Shown in pieces: positions 22,789 to 31,861 of a stretch of DNA of 31,861 nucleotides. The notes beneath the pieces are model-generated. The model did no database searches and was not told where the DNA came from. It saw nothing but the letters and a program-made list of their open reading frames with translations. The stretch covers positions 1-31,861 of the forward strand of contig CAAEVI010000005.1 of the NCBI GenBank assembly GCA_900759455.1. The letters are read 5' to 3'. The position numbers and the translations under genes were made by a program. This DNA is from Erysipelotrichaceae bacterium (GTDB taxonomy: Bacteria > Bacillota_I > Bacilli_A > Erysipelotrichales > Erysipelotrichaceae). How positions within the stretch are numbered: position 1 is the first letter of the stretch; every line of letters starts with the position of its first letter.

Positions 22789-25700
22789 ATGAAAATAAAT
22801 TGGAAAAAGCATGCTGTATTTTCATTGCTGCAGACATGCACATCATCCATGGCTGCAGGTGTTCAGTTGACTGTTCGGATGACAGACAGTTTCATCATAG
22901 AAGATACGCGCGGTCTGAAAGTGCGTTTAATTCGTCAGGATGGAGGGAACATCGAAAGAAAACTGGTCTTTGATCACGGGAAAGCTGTTGTTGATATGAA
23001 TCAGCTGGCCTATGGATCATATACGCTGACCATTGTATATGACGACGGGACACCGCTGACACGTGATGCGGAGGAGAACAGCGTATATAAGGTAGACGAA
23101 ACGATCAGTGAATATCCATATGCATCATTTCAGTTGACGGACGGTCATGGTTTTTGCAAAATCGAAACAGAACTGCGGGGAAAGTGCGGGATACTGACGA
23201 TACATGTTCTTGAAAGTGATGCACAAGGTCAGCGGATGCCTTCAGGAGATACAGTTTACCAATATGAATTTGTGGGAAAACGTTTCCGCCAATGGGTGGA
23301 ACTGAATTCGTACAATAATTATGAAACGACGGTTGAACTGCCTCAGGACATGTATACGCTTCATCGTCACAATGAAACGAGCAGGATGATATTTGATGAT
23401 TCACCTGTAACCGATAGCTTTGAAATTGCAGGAGGTCATCATTCGTTCGCCGTCATTGAAACAGTGGAAAAAGTCCCTGATCTGGATCTGAAAGTATTTG
23501 TGATGGATGAAAAGTGTGTGTTGACGACACCGAAAGATTGTTATTTCCAAGTTAAAGTCAGTGGTCCCGATTATGCGCAAACAATCAGCTTGAATGAAAT
23601 GAATGATTTTTCCAGTCAGTTTTTCGATCTTCCATTGGGAACGTATACGATTACGGCACACCAGGCGTGCGGATATAAAGTTCTTTATGAAGTAGATAGT
23701 GAAACATGCAGCGAATGTGTATTTGATTTGGAAAATAACGGATTGAATCTGAATATAGACATTATTTATCAGCGGGAAGATATGATATCTCGTCCTTCGC
23801 TTCGCATCCGTAAACTGATCAAAGGGGAAAGCGGATGTCTGATGCCGCCGGAAAGTTCGCAAAGCTTTTCTGTTTCAGTATGCGGCTGTCAAAGTACGCA
23901 TAGTTTCTATCTCAGCAGCGAAAACTGTTTCTGCGCTGAACTGGCCTGTCTTTGTCCGGGAATCTATCAGATCGAAGAACAGGATAATCCTGATTACCTT
24001 GTTTCTTATCAGCTTTCAGATGGTACTCCTTTAATAGACGGGAGGGTGATCGTCGACGGATGTGAAGGATTAGAGCTATGGATCATCAATGAACACAAAA
24101 ATAGTGGTAAACTTCAGATTTGTAAATATGTCGAAGACGAAAACGGAAATCTGACTTCACCGCAAGCAGGTGAATGTTTTGCGGTACGCCTGCATTCTTT
24201 TGCTTATCAGGAAGTGCTCATGCTGAAAGAGGAAAATGATTATTGTGTAGCATTGGAGCAACTGCCGAAGGGTTGTTATGATATTCGGGAAGTACAGGGG
24301 TATCATGTTTTATACAGTGTGGATCAGGGCGAATGGAGCAACACTGCACGTATAGTCATCGATGACGGAAGAATGCATGAAGTTCGAATTTTGAATTTGC
24401 GAAGTGAACAGTGCGGTACGATTCGAATCGAAAAATGGATGGAAAATGAACGATGTGTACTGATGCATCCAAACTGTACGGACAGCTTTGAGGTCTGTGT
24501 CAGTGGAAGCGGGGTGCGCAAGCAGATTACGCTGAGCGCACAAAATCAATGGTGTGCTTATATCGAGGGACTTGCTTATGGACAATATCGAATCGAAGAA
24601 CTATATGAAAGCGATGTCCGTTATCTTGTTAATGGGGAACCGTGTGAAGAGGCGATCGTCATGCTGGGAAGAGAAATGCAGGAAGTTAAGATTATCAATG
24701 CAGCTGCACGCTGCAGCAGTCTTCGCCTTGCTGTTTGTATGGTCAACTGCGAACACCAGCAGATGCATCCGGAAGCGGAATTTGAGGCAATCGCCGTGAT
24801 AGAAGGAGATAATTTCTGTAAAGAGGTAAGACTGAATTACGAAAATAGATGGAGAGCTTTGATTACAGGGCTGCAGGGCGAATGTGTAAGGATTACCCAG
24901 AAAGATACAATGGGTTATCATGTTCTTTATCAGATAGATGGTCAGATTGCTGCGGAAGGATTGGTAACGCTAGACGGAAGGACACATGATGTTCTGATAC
25001 TGGATCATTACCACTGCAGAAGCGGAGCATTGTGGATCGAAAAAGTGATGGTCGATGAATGCGGAGTGCAGCATCATCCATCCCCATCCGATCGCTTCGA
25101 ATTTTCGCTGCGCAGCACTGCGGTCGAAATACCGTTTGTATTAAATGCGGCAAACGGCTTCAGCGTTTGTTTTGAAGATCTTGAAAAAGGAAGTTATGAA
25201 ATTATCGAGCATGATGCAAGCAATTGCTGTTACCGTGTCAATCATTGTGAGCAGACAGAGGGCAAAATTACTGTCGGCAGTGAAGATGTTCATGTACAGG
25301 TGGTCAATCTTGCTGCTTCATTGCCAAAGCTTCATATTGCCTGCTATGCTGAAGGTGAACAGTGTTGTTGTACACAGATTCGCTTTGCTCTGGTCGGTCA
25401 GGGGCTTCATGAGATTTATACTTTGTCGCCGCAGGAGGATGCTTTGGTCATCGAAGGATTGAAGGAAGGAACTTATGAAATCCTGACAGATCAAGAGTGT
25501 CCGGTCGTATATGAAATCAATGGAAGAATGCATGAAAAAGGAGTTTTCACTATTGATCGTGAAGACGTGTATATTATTTTGATCTGCAAAGAATCATGCA
25601 TTCAGCTGAAACTGCAAAAATGTATTTATGACGAAGACAGGGAACGTATGTTTGTACCGACAGAAGGAAGCTATGAAATATTCGCAGAAGGAGAAAACGG

Positions 25701-28044
25701 CTGTCGCAAAATATTGCTGAATGCTTCCAACCAGTACAGCTATACGTTATTTGATGTTCCGTCCGGCATGATGCGAGTATGGGAAAACGATGATCAGGAA
25801 GCATCAGTCATTGTAAACGGTGAACAAACAACAGATGGAACGTTTAACGTCGAATCGGGATGTTATGATGTACGAGTTGTCTCGGCTGTGTGCAAACGTC
25901 AGTGCTTAGCTATTTCAGCTTCCTGCATGACGGGCGATGAGTACCACGAATGCCGGCAGCAGGAGCTGAATCTGAAATTGATCGGAAGAGAAGGAGAAAC
26001 GAAAATTGTTTTGAATGCAGCTAATCATTTCCATTGGGATGAGCAGCTGAAGCAGGGAAAATACACGTTGGTTGCAGAGAATCAAAATATTTGTTTTTAC
26101 TCCGGTCCCACACAAAGCTATAATGCGATTACGTTTGAGGTGAAAAATGATCCGATTCAAGTTCAGGCGGTTTTGAATAATGCAAACCAAAATTGCGTTG
26201 TTTCTTTTGAAATCGAAGTAAGGGACGAAAATGATAATATAATGGAAATTCCAGCGCATTCTGTGTTTACGGTTCGAACTGTTTCCAAAAGTTTTTTTGA
26301 AACATTAGTATTTAATGATGACAATAAATATAAAGTAACGAGGATCATGCCGAAAGACCAGTATGAAATGTTTGTTAAAGGACAGGGAGATGTCATTTAT
26401 GACTATGCACTGGTCAATGGAAGAAAAAAATCGGTTGCAGAAATAGCGCTTGATCAGGATACAGATATCATATTTGTATTCAGAAAAAAGACGGTTTCGC
26501 AAGGAACATTGTATATTCAGGGATACCGGCGGGATCTGGATTGTGACTGTTTGAAAACTCCTGGCCCGGACAGTGTATTCCGGCTGCGTCTGTCCGGTCC
26601 GGAAACAAAAGAAGTATATCTGAATCAGGGGAACCGTTGGCGTAAACGCCTGGATGATCTTCCTGAAGGAACGTACACGATAGACGAAAACGGTGAGGAG
26701 CAGTATTCTTATATCGTGGATGGTCGCGAGGATGAACAGGCTGTGATTCATATTCAGCATGATGCTCATAATGTAAAGGTCATCTGTGAGTCAGAAACAT
26801 CAAAAAGAGGCACATTGATATTGGATTTGTGGCTCTGGGACGGATATAAGAAGAGAAAACCGGAAGATGAAGATTTCTGGGTCAATGTTGACCATGAGAG
26901 CGGGCATTGGGAATTGGTCCTGAATAAAGGAAATCATTGGCAAGGCATGATCGAACACCTGGAGAACGGTGCTTACCAGCTTCGGTTACCGGAACAGCAA
27001 AATGTCTTGTACCAGATGAACGGTAATGCTCCTAGCGGGGAAGGAACAGCGCTCATAAACGGGGGAGAATGTCATGTCGATATATTGTGCTGTGAAAAGA
27101 AAAATAGGACGGGCTGCATCTGTCTCGAGAAAAGAAATGTATTTGAGGGAAAAGAGCAGTCACCGAATCAGGGAGAATACAAATTTATCTTAAGCAGACC
27201 GGGCTATAACGAACAAATTGTTTTGAATGCCAATAACAGTTATCGTGCAAGGATTTCTGATTTACAGGCAGGATGCTATGTTTTGTATGAGGAAGACAGT
27301 GAGGATGTCACATATCGAATCAACGGAGGAAGTGAGGTAAGGAATGCGGTAATCGATATGGAAGGAGATGATGCGCAGGTCGTTGCATTAAACCATGTCA
27401 AAACAGAACAGGAGGCAGCAACACTGTCAGTTGTCGGTTTTGACTTGAATCAGGAAGTAGTCATAAAAATGCAAAATGCGGAGAATGAATATTGGATCAC
27501 TTTGAATGAAGAGAACCGTTACCGGCAGCTGTTATCCGATATCCCAAAAGGAATTTATACGATGGATGCTCACCCGGAAAATATATTGTATCAATTGGAC
27601 GGCCAGTCACAGCGCCCATATTGTACGCTGAGGATCGATGGAGATTCGCATGACGTTATGATCAGTATAGATACAACAGACACTGTATTGGACAATCAGA
27701 AAAAGACGGGCAGCATGAAATTCAGCTTATGGTCAAAGAACGATAACGGGCTTTTGCGGCCGCCTCTTCAAAGAGACAGCATGGAAATCAGCATTATCGA
27801 TCCGGCAGGGAAGATACACACAGTCGTATTGAATGCAGATCAGAATTTCACATACACCCTGCAAGATCTGGTTTATGGATCATATCGGATTCGATGTGCT
27901 AAAGAAGGAAAGGTGAAAGCGGATGGCGGCATGGAACAAGATGATGCGGAAGTAATCGTAAATGATATGAATACACATATCATCGATGTGATCTTGAAAC
28001 GGGAAACCGAACTTGATCATCACATGACACGCTTGATTCTGTGA
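22789..28044 (+). CDS. Giant tandem Cna-B/SpaA-like repeat protein
   Basis: A 1751-residue protein of about 17 diverged, roughly 100-residue beta-sandwich repeats. The shared pattern is a first strand (L-x-I-x-K), F-x-V-x-V-x-G, L-N-x-x-N-x-W/Y, L-x-x-G-x-Y-x-I-x-E, Y-x-V/I-N/D-G, and a last strand ending in V-x-I-x-N. This is the plan of prealbumin-like Cna-B/SpaA domains of Gram-positive surface proteins. About five repeats retain the Lys/Glu/Asn trio that forms intramolecular isopeptide bonds in that family. The ATG at 22789 has AAGGAGG six bases away; the same frame is open from 22636 but starts inside the pgi terminator. Oddities: no convincing signal peptide (MKINWKKHAVFSLLQTC), no LPXTG or other C-terminal anchor (ends DHHMTRLIL), and about 60 cysteines. 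It is a single-gene unit. Role unknown. Confidence 0.8.
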   Translation: MKINWKKHAVFSLLQTCTSSMAAGVQLTVRMTDSFIIEDTRGLKVRLIRQDGGNIERKLVFDHGKAVVDMNQLAYGSYTLTIVYDDGTPLTRDAEENSVYKVDETISEYPYASFQLTDGHGFCKIETELRGKCGILTIHVLESDAQGQRMPSGDTVYQYEFVGKRFRQWVELNSYNNYETTVELPQDMYTLHRHNETSRMIFDDSPVTDSFEIAGGHHSFAVIETVEKVPDLDLKVFVMDEKCVLTTPKDCYFQVKVSGPDYAQTISLNEMNDFSSQFFDLPLGTYTITAHQACGYKVLYEVDSETCSECVFDLENNGLNLNIDIIYQREDMISRPSLRIRKLIKGESGCLMPPESSQSFSVSVCGCQSTHSFYLSSENCFCAELACLCPGIYQIEEQDNPDYLVSYQLSDGTPLIDGRVIVDGCEGLELWIINEHKNSGKLQICKYVEDENGNLTSPQAGECFAVRLHSFAYQEVLMLKEENDYCVALEQLPKGCYDIREVQGYHVLYSVDQGEWSNTARIVIDDGRMHEVRILNLRSEQCGTIRIEKWMENERCVLMHPNCTDSFEVCVSGSGVRKQITLSAQNQWCAYIEGLAYGQYRIEELYESDVRYLVNGEPCEEAIVMLGREMQEVKIINAAARCSSLRLAVCMVNCEHQQMHPEAEFEAIAVIEGDNFCKEVRLNYENRWRALITGLQGECVRITQKDTMGYHVLYQIDGQIAAEGLVTLDGRTHDVLILDHYHCRSGALWIEKVMVDECGVQHHPSPSDRFEFSLRSTAVEIPFVLNAANGFSVCFEDLEKGSYEIIEHDASNCCYRVNHCEQTEGKITVGSEDVHVQVVNLAASLPKLHIACYAEGEQCCCTQIRFALVGQGLHEIYTLSPQEDALVIEGLKEGTYEILTDQECPVVYEINGRMHEKGVFTIDREDVYIILICKESCIQLKLQKCIYDEDRERMFVPTEGSYEIFAEGENGCRKILLNASNQYSYTLFDVPSGMMRVWENDDQEASVIVNGEQTTDGTFNVESGCYDVRVVSAVCKRQCLAISASCMTGDEYHECRQQELNLKLIGREGETKIVLNAANHFHWDEQLKQGKYTLVAENQNICFYSGPTQSYNAITFEVKNDPIQVQAVLNNANQNCVVSFEIEVRDENDNIMEIPAHSVFTVRTVSKSFFETLVFNDDNKYKVTRIMPKDQYEMFVKGQGDVIYDYALVNGRKKSVAEIALDQDTDIIFVFRKKTVSQGTLYIQGYRRDLDCDCLKTPGPDSVFRLRLSGPETKEVYLNQGNRWRKRLDDLPEGTYTIDENGEEQYSYIVDGREDEQAVIHIQHDAHNVKVICESETSKRGTLILDLWLWDGYKKRKPEDEDFWVNVDHESGHWELVLNKGNHWQGMIEHLENGAYQLRLPEQQNVLYQMNGNAPSGEGTALINGGECHVDILCCEKKNRTGCICLEKRNVFEGKEQSPNQGEYKFILSRPGYNEQIVLNANNSYRARISDLQAGCYVLYEEDSEDVTYRINGGSEVRNAVIDMEGDDAQVVALNHVKTEQEAATLSVVGFDLNQEVVIKMQNAENEYWITLNEENRYRQLLSDIPKGIYTMDAHPENILYQLDGQSQRPYCTLRIDGDSHDVMISIDTTDTVLDNQKKTGSMKFSLWSKNDNGLLRPPLQRDSMEISIIDPAGKIHTVVLNADQNFTYTLQDLVYGSYRIRCAKEGKVKADGGMEQDDAEVIVNDMNTHIIDVILKRETELDHHMTRLIL

Positions 28045-28047
28045 GTG

Positions 28048-28088
28048 AAAAAAGAATCAGTTCTTAGGAAAAAGGCTGATTCTTTTTT
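28048..28088 (+). terminator. Terminator of the giant repeat protein gene
   Basis: A perfect 13-bp stem (AAAAAAGAATCAG at 28048-28060, CTGATTCTTTTTT at 28076-28088) with a 15-base loop, three bases after the stop codon. The T-run forms part of the stem. Confidence 0.92.
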
Positions 28089-28179
28089 ATGTTTTGACAA
28101 AAGGGTGCATGCGTTTTCATCTTAGAGAGAGCATATCAAATCGTGTCTTGTTAAGTGAAAGTAAATTTAAAAAAACTAC

Positions 28180-28208
28180 TTTAAAAATAAATTGTTTCGT
28201 TCTATAAT
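28180..28208 (+). promoter_or_regulatory. Promoter of the PFOR gene
   Basis: TTTAAA (28180-28185) and a perfect TATAAT (28203-28208) are spaced 17 bp within a long A-rich stretch that could act as an UP element. The ATG is 35 bp downstream of the -10. This suits strong expression. Confidence 0.65.
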
Positions 28209-28243
28209 GGATAGGTAAAGTTACGCAAGGAGGAAAACAACAA

Positions 28244-31200
28244 ATGGCAAAAACATTTATGTCAATGGACGGTAATACCGCTACTGCGCATAACGCGTAT
28301 GCGTTTACCGAACTGAGCGCAATTTACCCTATTACGCCATCCTCTCCTATGGCAGAGGTTGTCGATGTATGGGCAAATCAGGGGCGCAAAAACATCTTCG
28401 GCAGCGTTGTTAAAGTTGCTGAGCTGCAGTCTGAAGGAGGAGCAGCAGGAGCTGTTCACGGTGCACTTCAGGCAGGAGCATTAGCGACAACATTTACAGC
28501 ATCTCAGGGTCTGCTGTTGATGATTCCAAATATCTATAAGATGGTTGGTGAGTGCCTGCCAGGTGTACTGCATGTATCTGCACGTGCAATCGCATCCCGC
28601 TCACTGAACATTTTTGGTGACCATCAGGATATTTATGCATGCCGTCAGACTGGTGTGTGCATGCTGGCTTCTCATTCCGTACAGGAAGCAATGGATCTGG
28701 CTGGTGTAGCACATTTGGCTGCTATCAAGGCAAGTGTACCATTCATCCATTTCTTCGACGGTTTCCGTACATCTCACGAGATTCAGAAAGTTGAAGTATT
28801 CGATACTGAGCTGTACAAAGATCTGATCGATTATGAAGCATTGGATGAATTCCGCAAACGTGCATTGAATCCGCACACAAATCCGGTAACACGCGGCGGA
28901 GCTGAAAACGATGATATTTATTTCCAGGGTATGGAAGCACGCAATGAGCATTATGCAAAAGTGCCAGCTATCGTAGCTGAATACATGGAAAAAATTTCTG
29001 AAATCACAGGACGTCACTATGCACCGTTTACATATTATGGTGCTCCAGATGCAGAACGCATTATCATTGCAATGGGTTCAGTAACTGAAACTGCACATGA
29101 AACAATCGATGCACTGATGGCTCAGGGTGAAAAAGTCGGTATGATCAAAGTTCATCTGTATCGTCCGTTTGCACCAGAATACATGCTGAAGGTAATGCCT
29201 TCTACAGTTAAGAAAATCGCTGTACTGGATCGTACAAAAGAAAACGGTGCAATGGGAGAACCGCTGTATCTGGATGTTGTTGCTGCCCTGAAAGACAACA
29301 AAGACATCGAAATTATCGGCGGACGTTACGGTATGGGCTCAAAAGATACTCAGCCTTGCCATGTAAAAGCTGTATTCGATCATCTGAAAGAAGAAAAAAT
29401 GATCAATGGATTTACAATTGGTATTGAAGATGATGTAACTCATCTGAGCCTGCCAGCTGATGAAAGCTTCCAGATCAACGGTGACTATACTTCTTGCCTG
29501 TTCTGGGGTCTTGGTTCAGATGGTACTGTATCTGCCAATAAATCAACAGTTAAGATTATCGGTGACAACACTGATCAGTATGCACAGGCATATTTTGCAT
29601 ACGACTCTAAAAAAGCCGGCGGTGTTACACGTTCTCACTTGCGTTTTGGTAATTCACCGATCCGTTCAACATATTATATCAACAACGCTGACTTTATCTC
29701 TTGTTCACTGGATGCATACATGTTCAAATATGACATGGTACGCAACCTGAAAGACGGCGGAACATTCCTGTTGAATACGACATTCTCTAAAGAAGAAATC
29801 GTTCATCATATGCCTAACCGTATGAAGGCACAGCTGGCTAAGAAACATGCAAAACTGTATATCATCAATGCCACTAAGATTGCACAGGAAATCGGTATGG
29901 GACGTCGTACAAACACAATCCTGCAGTCTGCATTCTTTGCATTGAATGAGCAGATCATGCCTTTGGAAACATCACTCGAACTGATGAAGGCATTTGCTAA
30001 GAAATCATATGGCAAGAAGGGTGATGCTATCGTTCAGCTGAACTACAAGGCAATCGATGCAGGTAAAGACGGCATGGAAGAAATCACAGTAGATCCAAGC
30101 TGGGCAGAACTGCCATACGATGCAAACCGTAAGCTGACTGGCGATGAGTATTTTGATAATCATGTAGCAGTTATCAACGGTCTCGAAGGCTATGATATGC
30201 CGGTATCTGCATTTACAAAATACAACCTGCTGGACGGTTCTATCCGCAATAACGTTGCATTTGAAGAAAAACGTACAATTGCCGTACAGGTACCTACATG
30301 GCATCCTGAAAACTGTATTCAGTGCGGTATCTGTTCTTATGTATGTCCGCATGCAACAATTCGTCCGTTCCTGCTGACTGACGAAGAAGTTGCCAATGCT
30401 CCAATGGAATTTGAAACAATCGGGGCAATGGGCAAAGGTGTTGAAAATCTGAAATATCGTATTCAGGTATCTCCTGCAAACTGTGTAGGCTGCGGTCTGT
30501 GTGCAGTTGAATGTCCAGGAAAAGCAGGCAACAAGGCACTTGAAATGGTTGATATCAACGAAAAACTGGATGAAGAACCATTGGCTGATTACCTGTTCAA
30601 ACATACAGAGTACAAGAGCAACTACTTCTCTACAGACACTGTTAAGGGTTCTCAGTTCCTGATGCCTTACTTCGAAGTATCCGGATCTTGCCCAGGATGC
30701 GGTGAAACTCCATATTACAAGCTGGTATCTCAGCTGTTTGGACGTGACATGCTGGTTGCAAATGCTACAGGATGCTCAATGATCTACTGCTCTTCTACAC
30801 CATCTACTCCATTTGTTAACGATAAAAACGGTGAAGGTGTTGCATGGGCAAACTCACTGTTCGAAGACAATGCTGAATTCGGTTATGGTATGGCATTGGC
30901 ACAGAACTATAAAGAAGCACACATTCTGAAAGTAATGGAAGACAACATGGAAACTGTTGAACCTGCTCTGAAAGGAGCGTTTGCTAAATATATCGAAGTT
31001 CACGGAAATCGTGAAGCTGAACGTGAAGTAGCTCCTACGATCAAGGAACTGGCAGCAAAATCTGACATTGCTGAAGTAAAAGAACTGGCAGATCTGGATC
31101 TGATCAGTAAATCTATTTGGATCGTCGGCGGTGACGGTTGGGCATACGATATCGGATACGGAGGACTTGATCACGTATTGGCAAATAACCTGAACGTAAA

Positions 31201-31753
31201 TGTCCTTGTATTGGATACAGAAGTATACTCAAATACAGGCGGTCAGTCTTCTAAGTCTTCACAGGCTGCTTCTATCGCAAAATTCGCAGCTGGTGGAAAG
31301 ACAACTGCTAAGAAAGATCTTGGTCAGATTGCAATGGCATATGGTCATGTATATGTAGCATCTATTGCAATGGGTGCAAATAAGAACCAGACATTGAAAG
31401 CAATCAAAGAGGCTGAAGCATATGATGGACCATCTCTGATCCTGGCATACAGCCCATGTGCTGAACATGGTATCAAGGGCGGTCTGAGCAACCATCAGAA
31501 AACACAGGCAAAAGCTGTGGAATGCGGATATGTTGATCTGTACCGTTACAACCCAGATCTGGAACAGCCTTTGACAATTGATTCAAAAGAACCTGATTAT
31601 GATAAGATGCTTGACTTCATGATGAGCGAAACTCGTTTCTCTCAGCTTCCTAAGCTGAAAGGCGAAACAGCATATGAAATGTTTGAAAAGACAAAGAAAG
31701 ATGCTATGAAGCGTCATCGTCGTCTGAAAGCATTGGCTGAAGAAAAAATCTAA
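28244..31753 (+). CDS. nifJ: Pyruvate:ferredoxin (flavodoxin) oxidoreductase
   Basis: This single-chain PFOR oxidises pyruvate with CoA to acetyl-CoA and CO2, passing electrons to ferredoxin or flavodoxin; it is central to anaerobic energy metabolism. The 1169 residues carry, in order, the N-terminal pyruvate-binding domain (YPITPSSPMAE), the CoA and linker domains, two [4Fe-4S] motifs (CIQCGICSYVCP at about 691-702 and CVGCGLCAVECP at about 747-758), the third cluster and TPP domain beginning GSCPGCGE (Cys816 and Cys819), and the TPP-Mg motif GGDGWAYDIG near 962. Length is normal. AAGGAGG lies 10 bases before the ATG. Codon use is markedly more uniform than in neighbouring genes, as expected for a highly expressed gene. 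No hairpin terminator is seen after the stop. Confidence 0.98.
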   Translation: MAKTFMSMDGNTATAHNAYAFTELSAIYPITPSSPMAEVVDVWANQGRKNIFGSVVKVAELQSEGGAAGAVHGALQAGALATTFTASQGLLLMIPNIYKMVGECLPGVLHVSARAIASRSLNIFGDHQDIYACRQTGVCMLASHSVQEAMDLAGVAHLAAIKASVPFIHFFDGFRTSHEIQKVEVFDTELYKDLIDYEALDEFRKRALNPHTNPVTRGGAENDDIYFQGMEARNEHYAKVPAIVAEYMEKISEITGRHYAPFTYYGAPDAERIIIAMGSVTETAHETIDALMAQGEKVGMIKVHLYRPFAPEYMLKVMPSTVKKIAVLDRTKENGAMGEPLYLDVVAALKDNKDIEIIGGRYGMGSKDTQPCHVKAVFDHLKEEKMINGFTIGIEDDVTHLSLPADESFQINGDYTSCLFWGLGSDGTVSANKSTVKIIGDNTDQYAQAYFAYDSKKAGGVTRSHLRFGNSPIRSTYYINNADFISCSLDAYMFKYDMVRNLKDGGTFLLNTTFSKEEIVHHMPNRMKAQLAKKHAKLYIINATKIAQEIGMGRRTNTILQSAFFALNEQIMPLETSLELMKAFAKKSYGKKGDAIVQLNYKAIDAGKDGMEEITVDPSWAELPYDANRKLTGDEYFDNHVAVINGLEGYDMPVSAFTKYNLLDGSIRNNVAFEEKRTIAVQVPTWHPENCIQCGICSYVCPHATIRPFLLTDEEVANAPMEFETIGAMGKGVENLKYRIQVSPANCVGCGLCAVECPGKAGNKALEMVDINEKLDEEPLADYLFKHTEYKSNYFSTDTVKGSQFLMPYFEVSGSCPGCGETPYYKLVSQLFGRDMLVANATGCSMIYCSSTPSTPFVNDKNGEGVAWANSLFEDNAEFGYGMALAQNYKEAHILKVMEDNMETVEPALKGAFAKYIEVHGNREAEREVAPTIKELAAKSDIAEVKELADLDLISKSIWIVGGDGWAYDIGYGGLDHVLANNLNVNVLVLDTEVYSNTGGQSSKSSQAASIAKFAAGGKTTAKKDLGQIAMAYGHVYVASIAMGANKNQTLKAIKEAEAYDGPSLILAYSPCAEHGIKGGLSNHQKTQAKAVECGYVDLYRYNPDLEQPLTIDSKEPDYDKMLDFMMSETRFSQLPKLKGETAYEMFEKTKKDAMKRHRRLKALAEEKI

Positions 31754-31771
31754 TCCATAAAAAAACGGTAA

Positions 31772-31848
31772 TTTAAACTATCGTGTGGGTGTTTGAAGGT
31801 ACGCCTTTAAATTATCAGGTGGGCACCCTTTAAATTATCGTGTGGGTG
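31772..31848 (+). repeat. Three approximately 20-bp direct repeats at the window edge
   Basis: Copies begin at 31772, 31806 and 31829 and share the consensus TTTAAAyTATCrkGTGGGyr. Spacings of 34 and 23 bp are irregular, unlike a CRISPR array. They start 18 bp after the PFOR stop. Clustered repeats of this size occur at the ends of some transposable elements, for example the multiple transposase sites of IS21-like elements, but the element itself would lie beyond the window. Confidence 0.7.
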
Positions 31849-31861
31849 ATGCGAACAAAAA

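Noticed and set aside
28148..28165. Rex-like operator upstream of PFOR (TTGTTAA half-site)
   Set aside because: Only one half matches; the second half (AAGTAAA) does not fit the inverted TTAACAA, so support is too weak.
31772..31848. CRISPR array at the right edge
   Set aside because: Only three copies, imperfect, with spacer gaps of roughly 14 and 3 bases and no cas genes.

Overview
The window reads as a low-to-moderate GC Bacillota chromosome, most likely an anaerobic gut Erysipelotrichia- or Clostridia-type bacterium. The reasons are a single-chain pyruvate:ferredoxin oxidoreductase, strong AAGGAGG ribosome-binding sites, many extended -10 (TGnTATAAT) promoters, a Bacillota-type type VII secretion (T7SS) locus, and YuiD-like and YugI-like genes. 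The species cannot be named from this sequence alone.

Layout. (1) 66-4625 (+): a tightly packed operon of five genes: an ArsP_2-like metal exporter, a TPR protein, an SRAP/YedK DNA-protein crosslink enzyme, an orphan ABC permease and a family 2 glycosyltransferase. (2) 4680-7073: a small membrane zinc-ribbon protein convergent with typA/bipA, with a shared bidirectional terminator. (3) 7194-9231 (+): an ATP-grasp ligase plus esterase pair. (4) 9232-9586: a gene-free stretch with a strong minus-strand terminator and a possible minus-strand small RNA. (5) 9552-11132 (+): a cysteine biosynthesis operon (cysK-cysE) preceded by an SD-equipped 26-codon ORF rich in Cys codons, a candidate cysteine-sensing leader peptide. 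(6) 11174-13215: two membrane proteins of unknown function that converge on a shared terminator; the minus-strand one looks leaderless. (7) 13276-20046 (+): a compact T7SS-like locus comprising an FHA adaptor, an EssC/YukB ATPase with one intact P-loop, a YukD/EsaB ubiquitin-like protein, two WXG100 proteins, a short helical ORF, an Ala/Ser-rich candidate substrate and a DUF4176 protein. No EsaA, EssA or canonical membrane EssB is present. (8) 20096-20932 (-): a DUF212/YuiD membrane protein and an Nfu-type Fe-S scaffold, divergent from (9) 20950-22653 (+): an S1-domain RNA-binding protein overlapping pgi. (10) 22789-28088 (+): one 1751-residue protein built of about 17 diverged Cna-B/SpaA-like repeats with no clear signal peptide or LPXTG anchor. 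(11) 28180-31753 (+): nifJ (PFOR), followed at the window edge by three approximately 20-bp direct repeats that may mark a mobile element.

The most novel material is the reduced T7SS locus. Within it, an exact 7-bp tandem duplication (TGATCAT twice, 18907-18920) sits where a short helical ORF meets the candidate substrate. Removing one copy would fuse the two frames. Next in interest are the giant Cna-B-like repeat protein, in which about five repeats keep a Lys/Glu/Asn isopeptide-type triad, and the Cys-rich leader peptide before cysK. Central metabolism is represented by pgi and PFOR, translation and stress by typA and the S1 protein, and Fe-S and sulfur metabolism by nfu and cysK-cysE.
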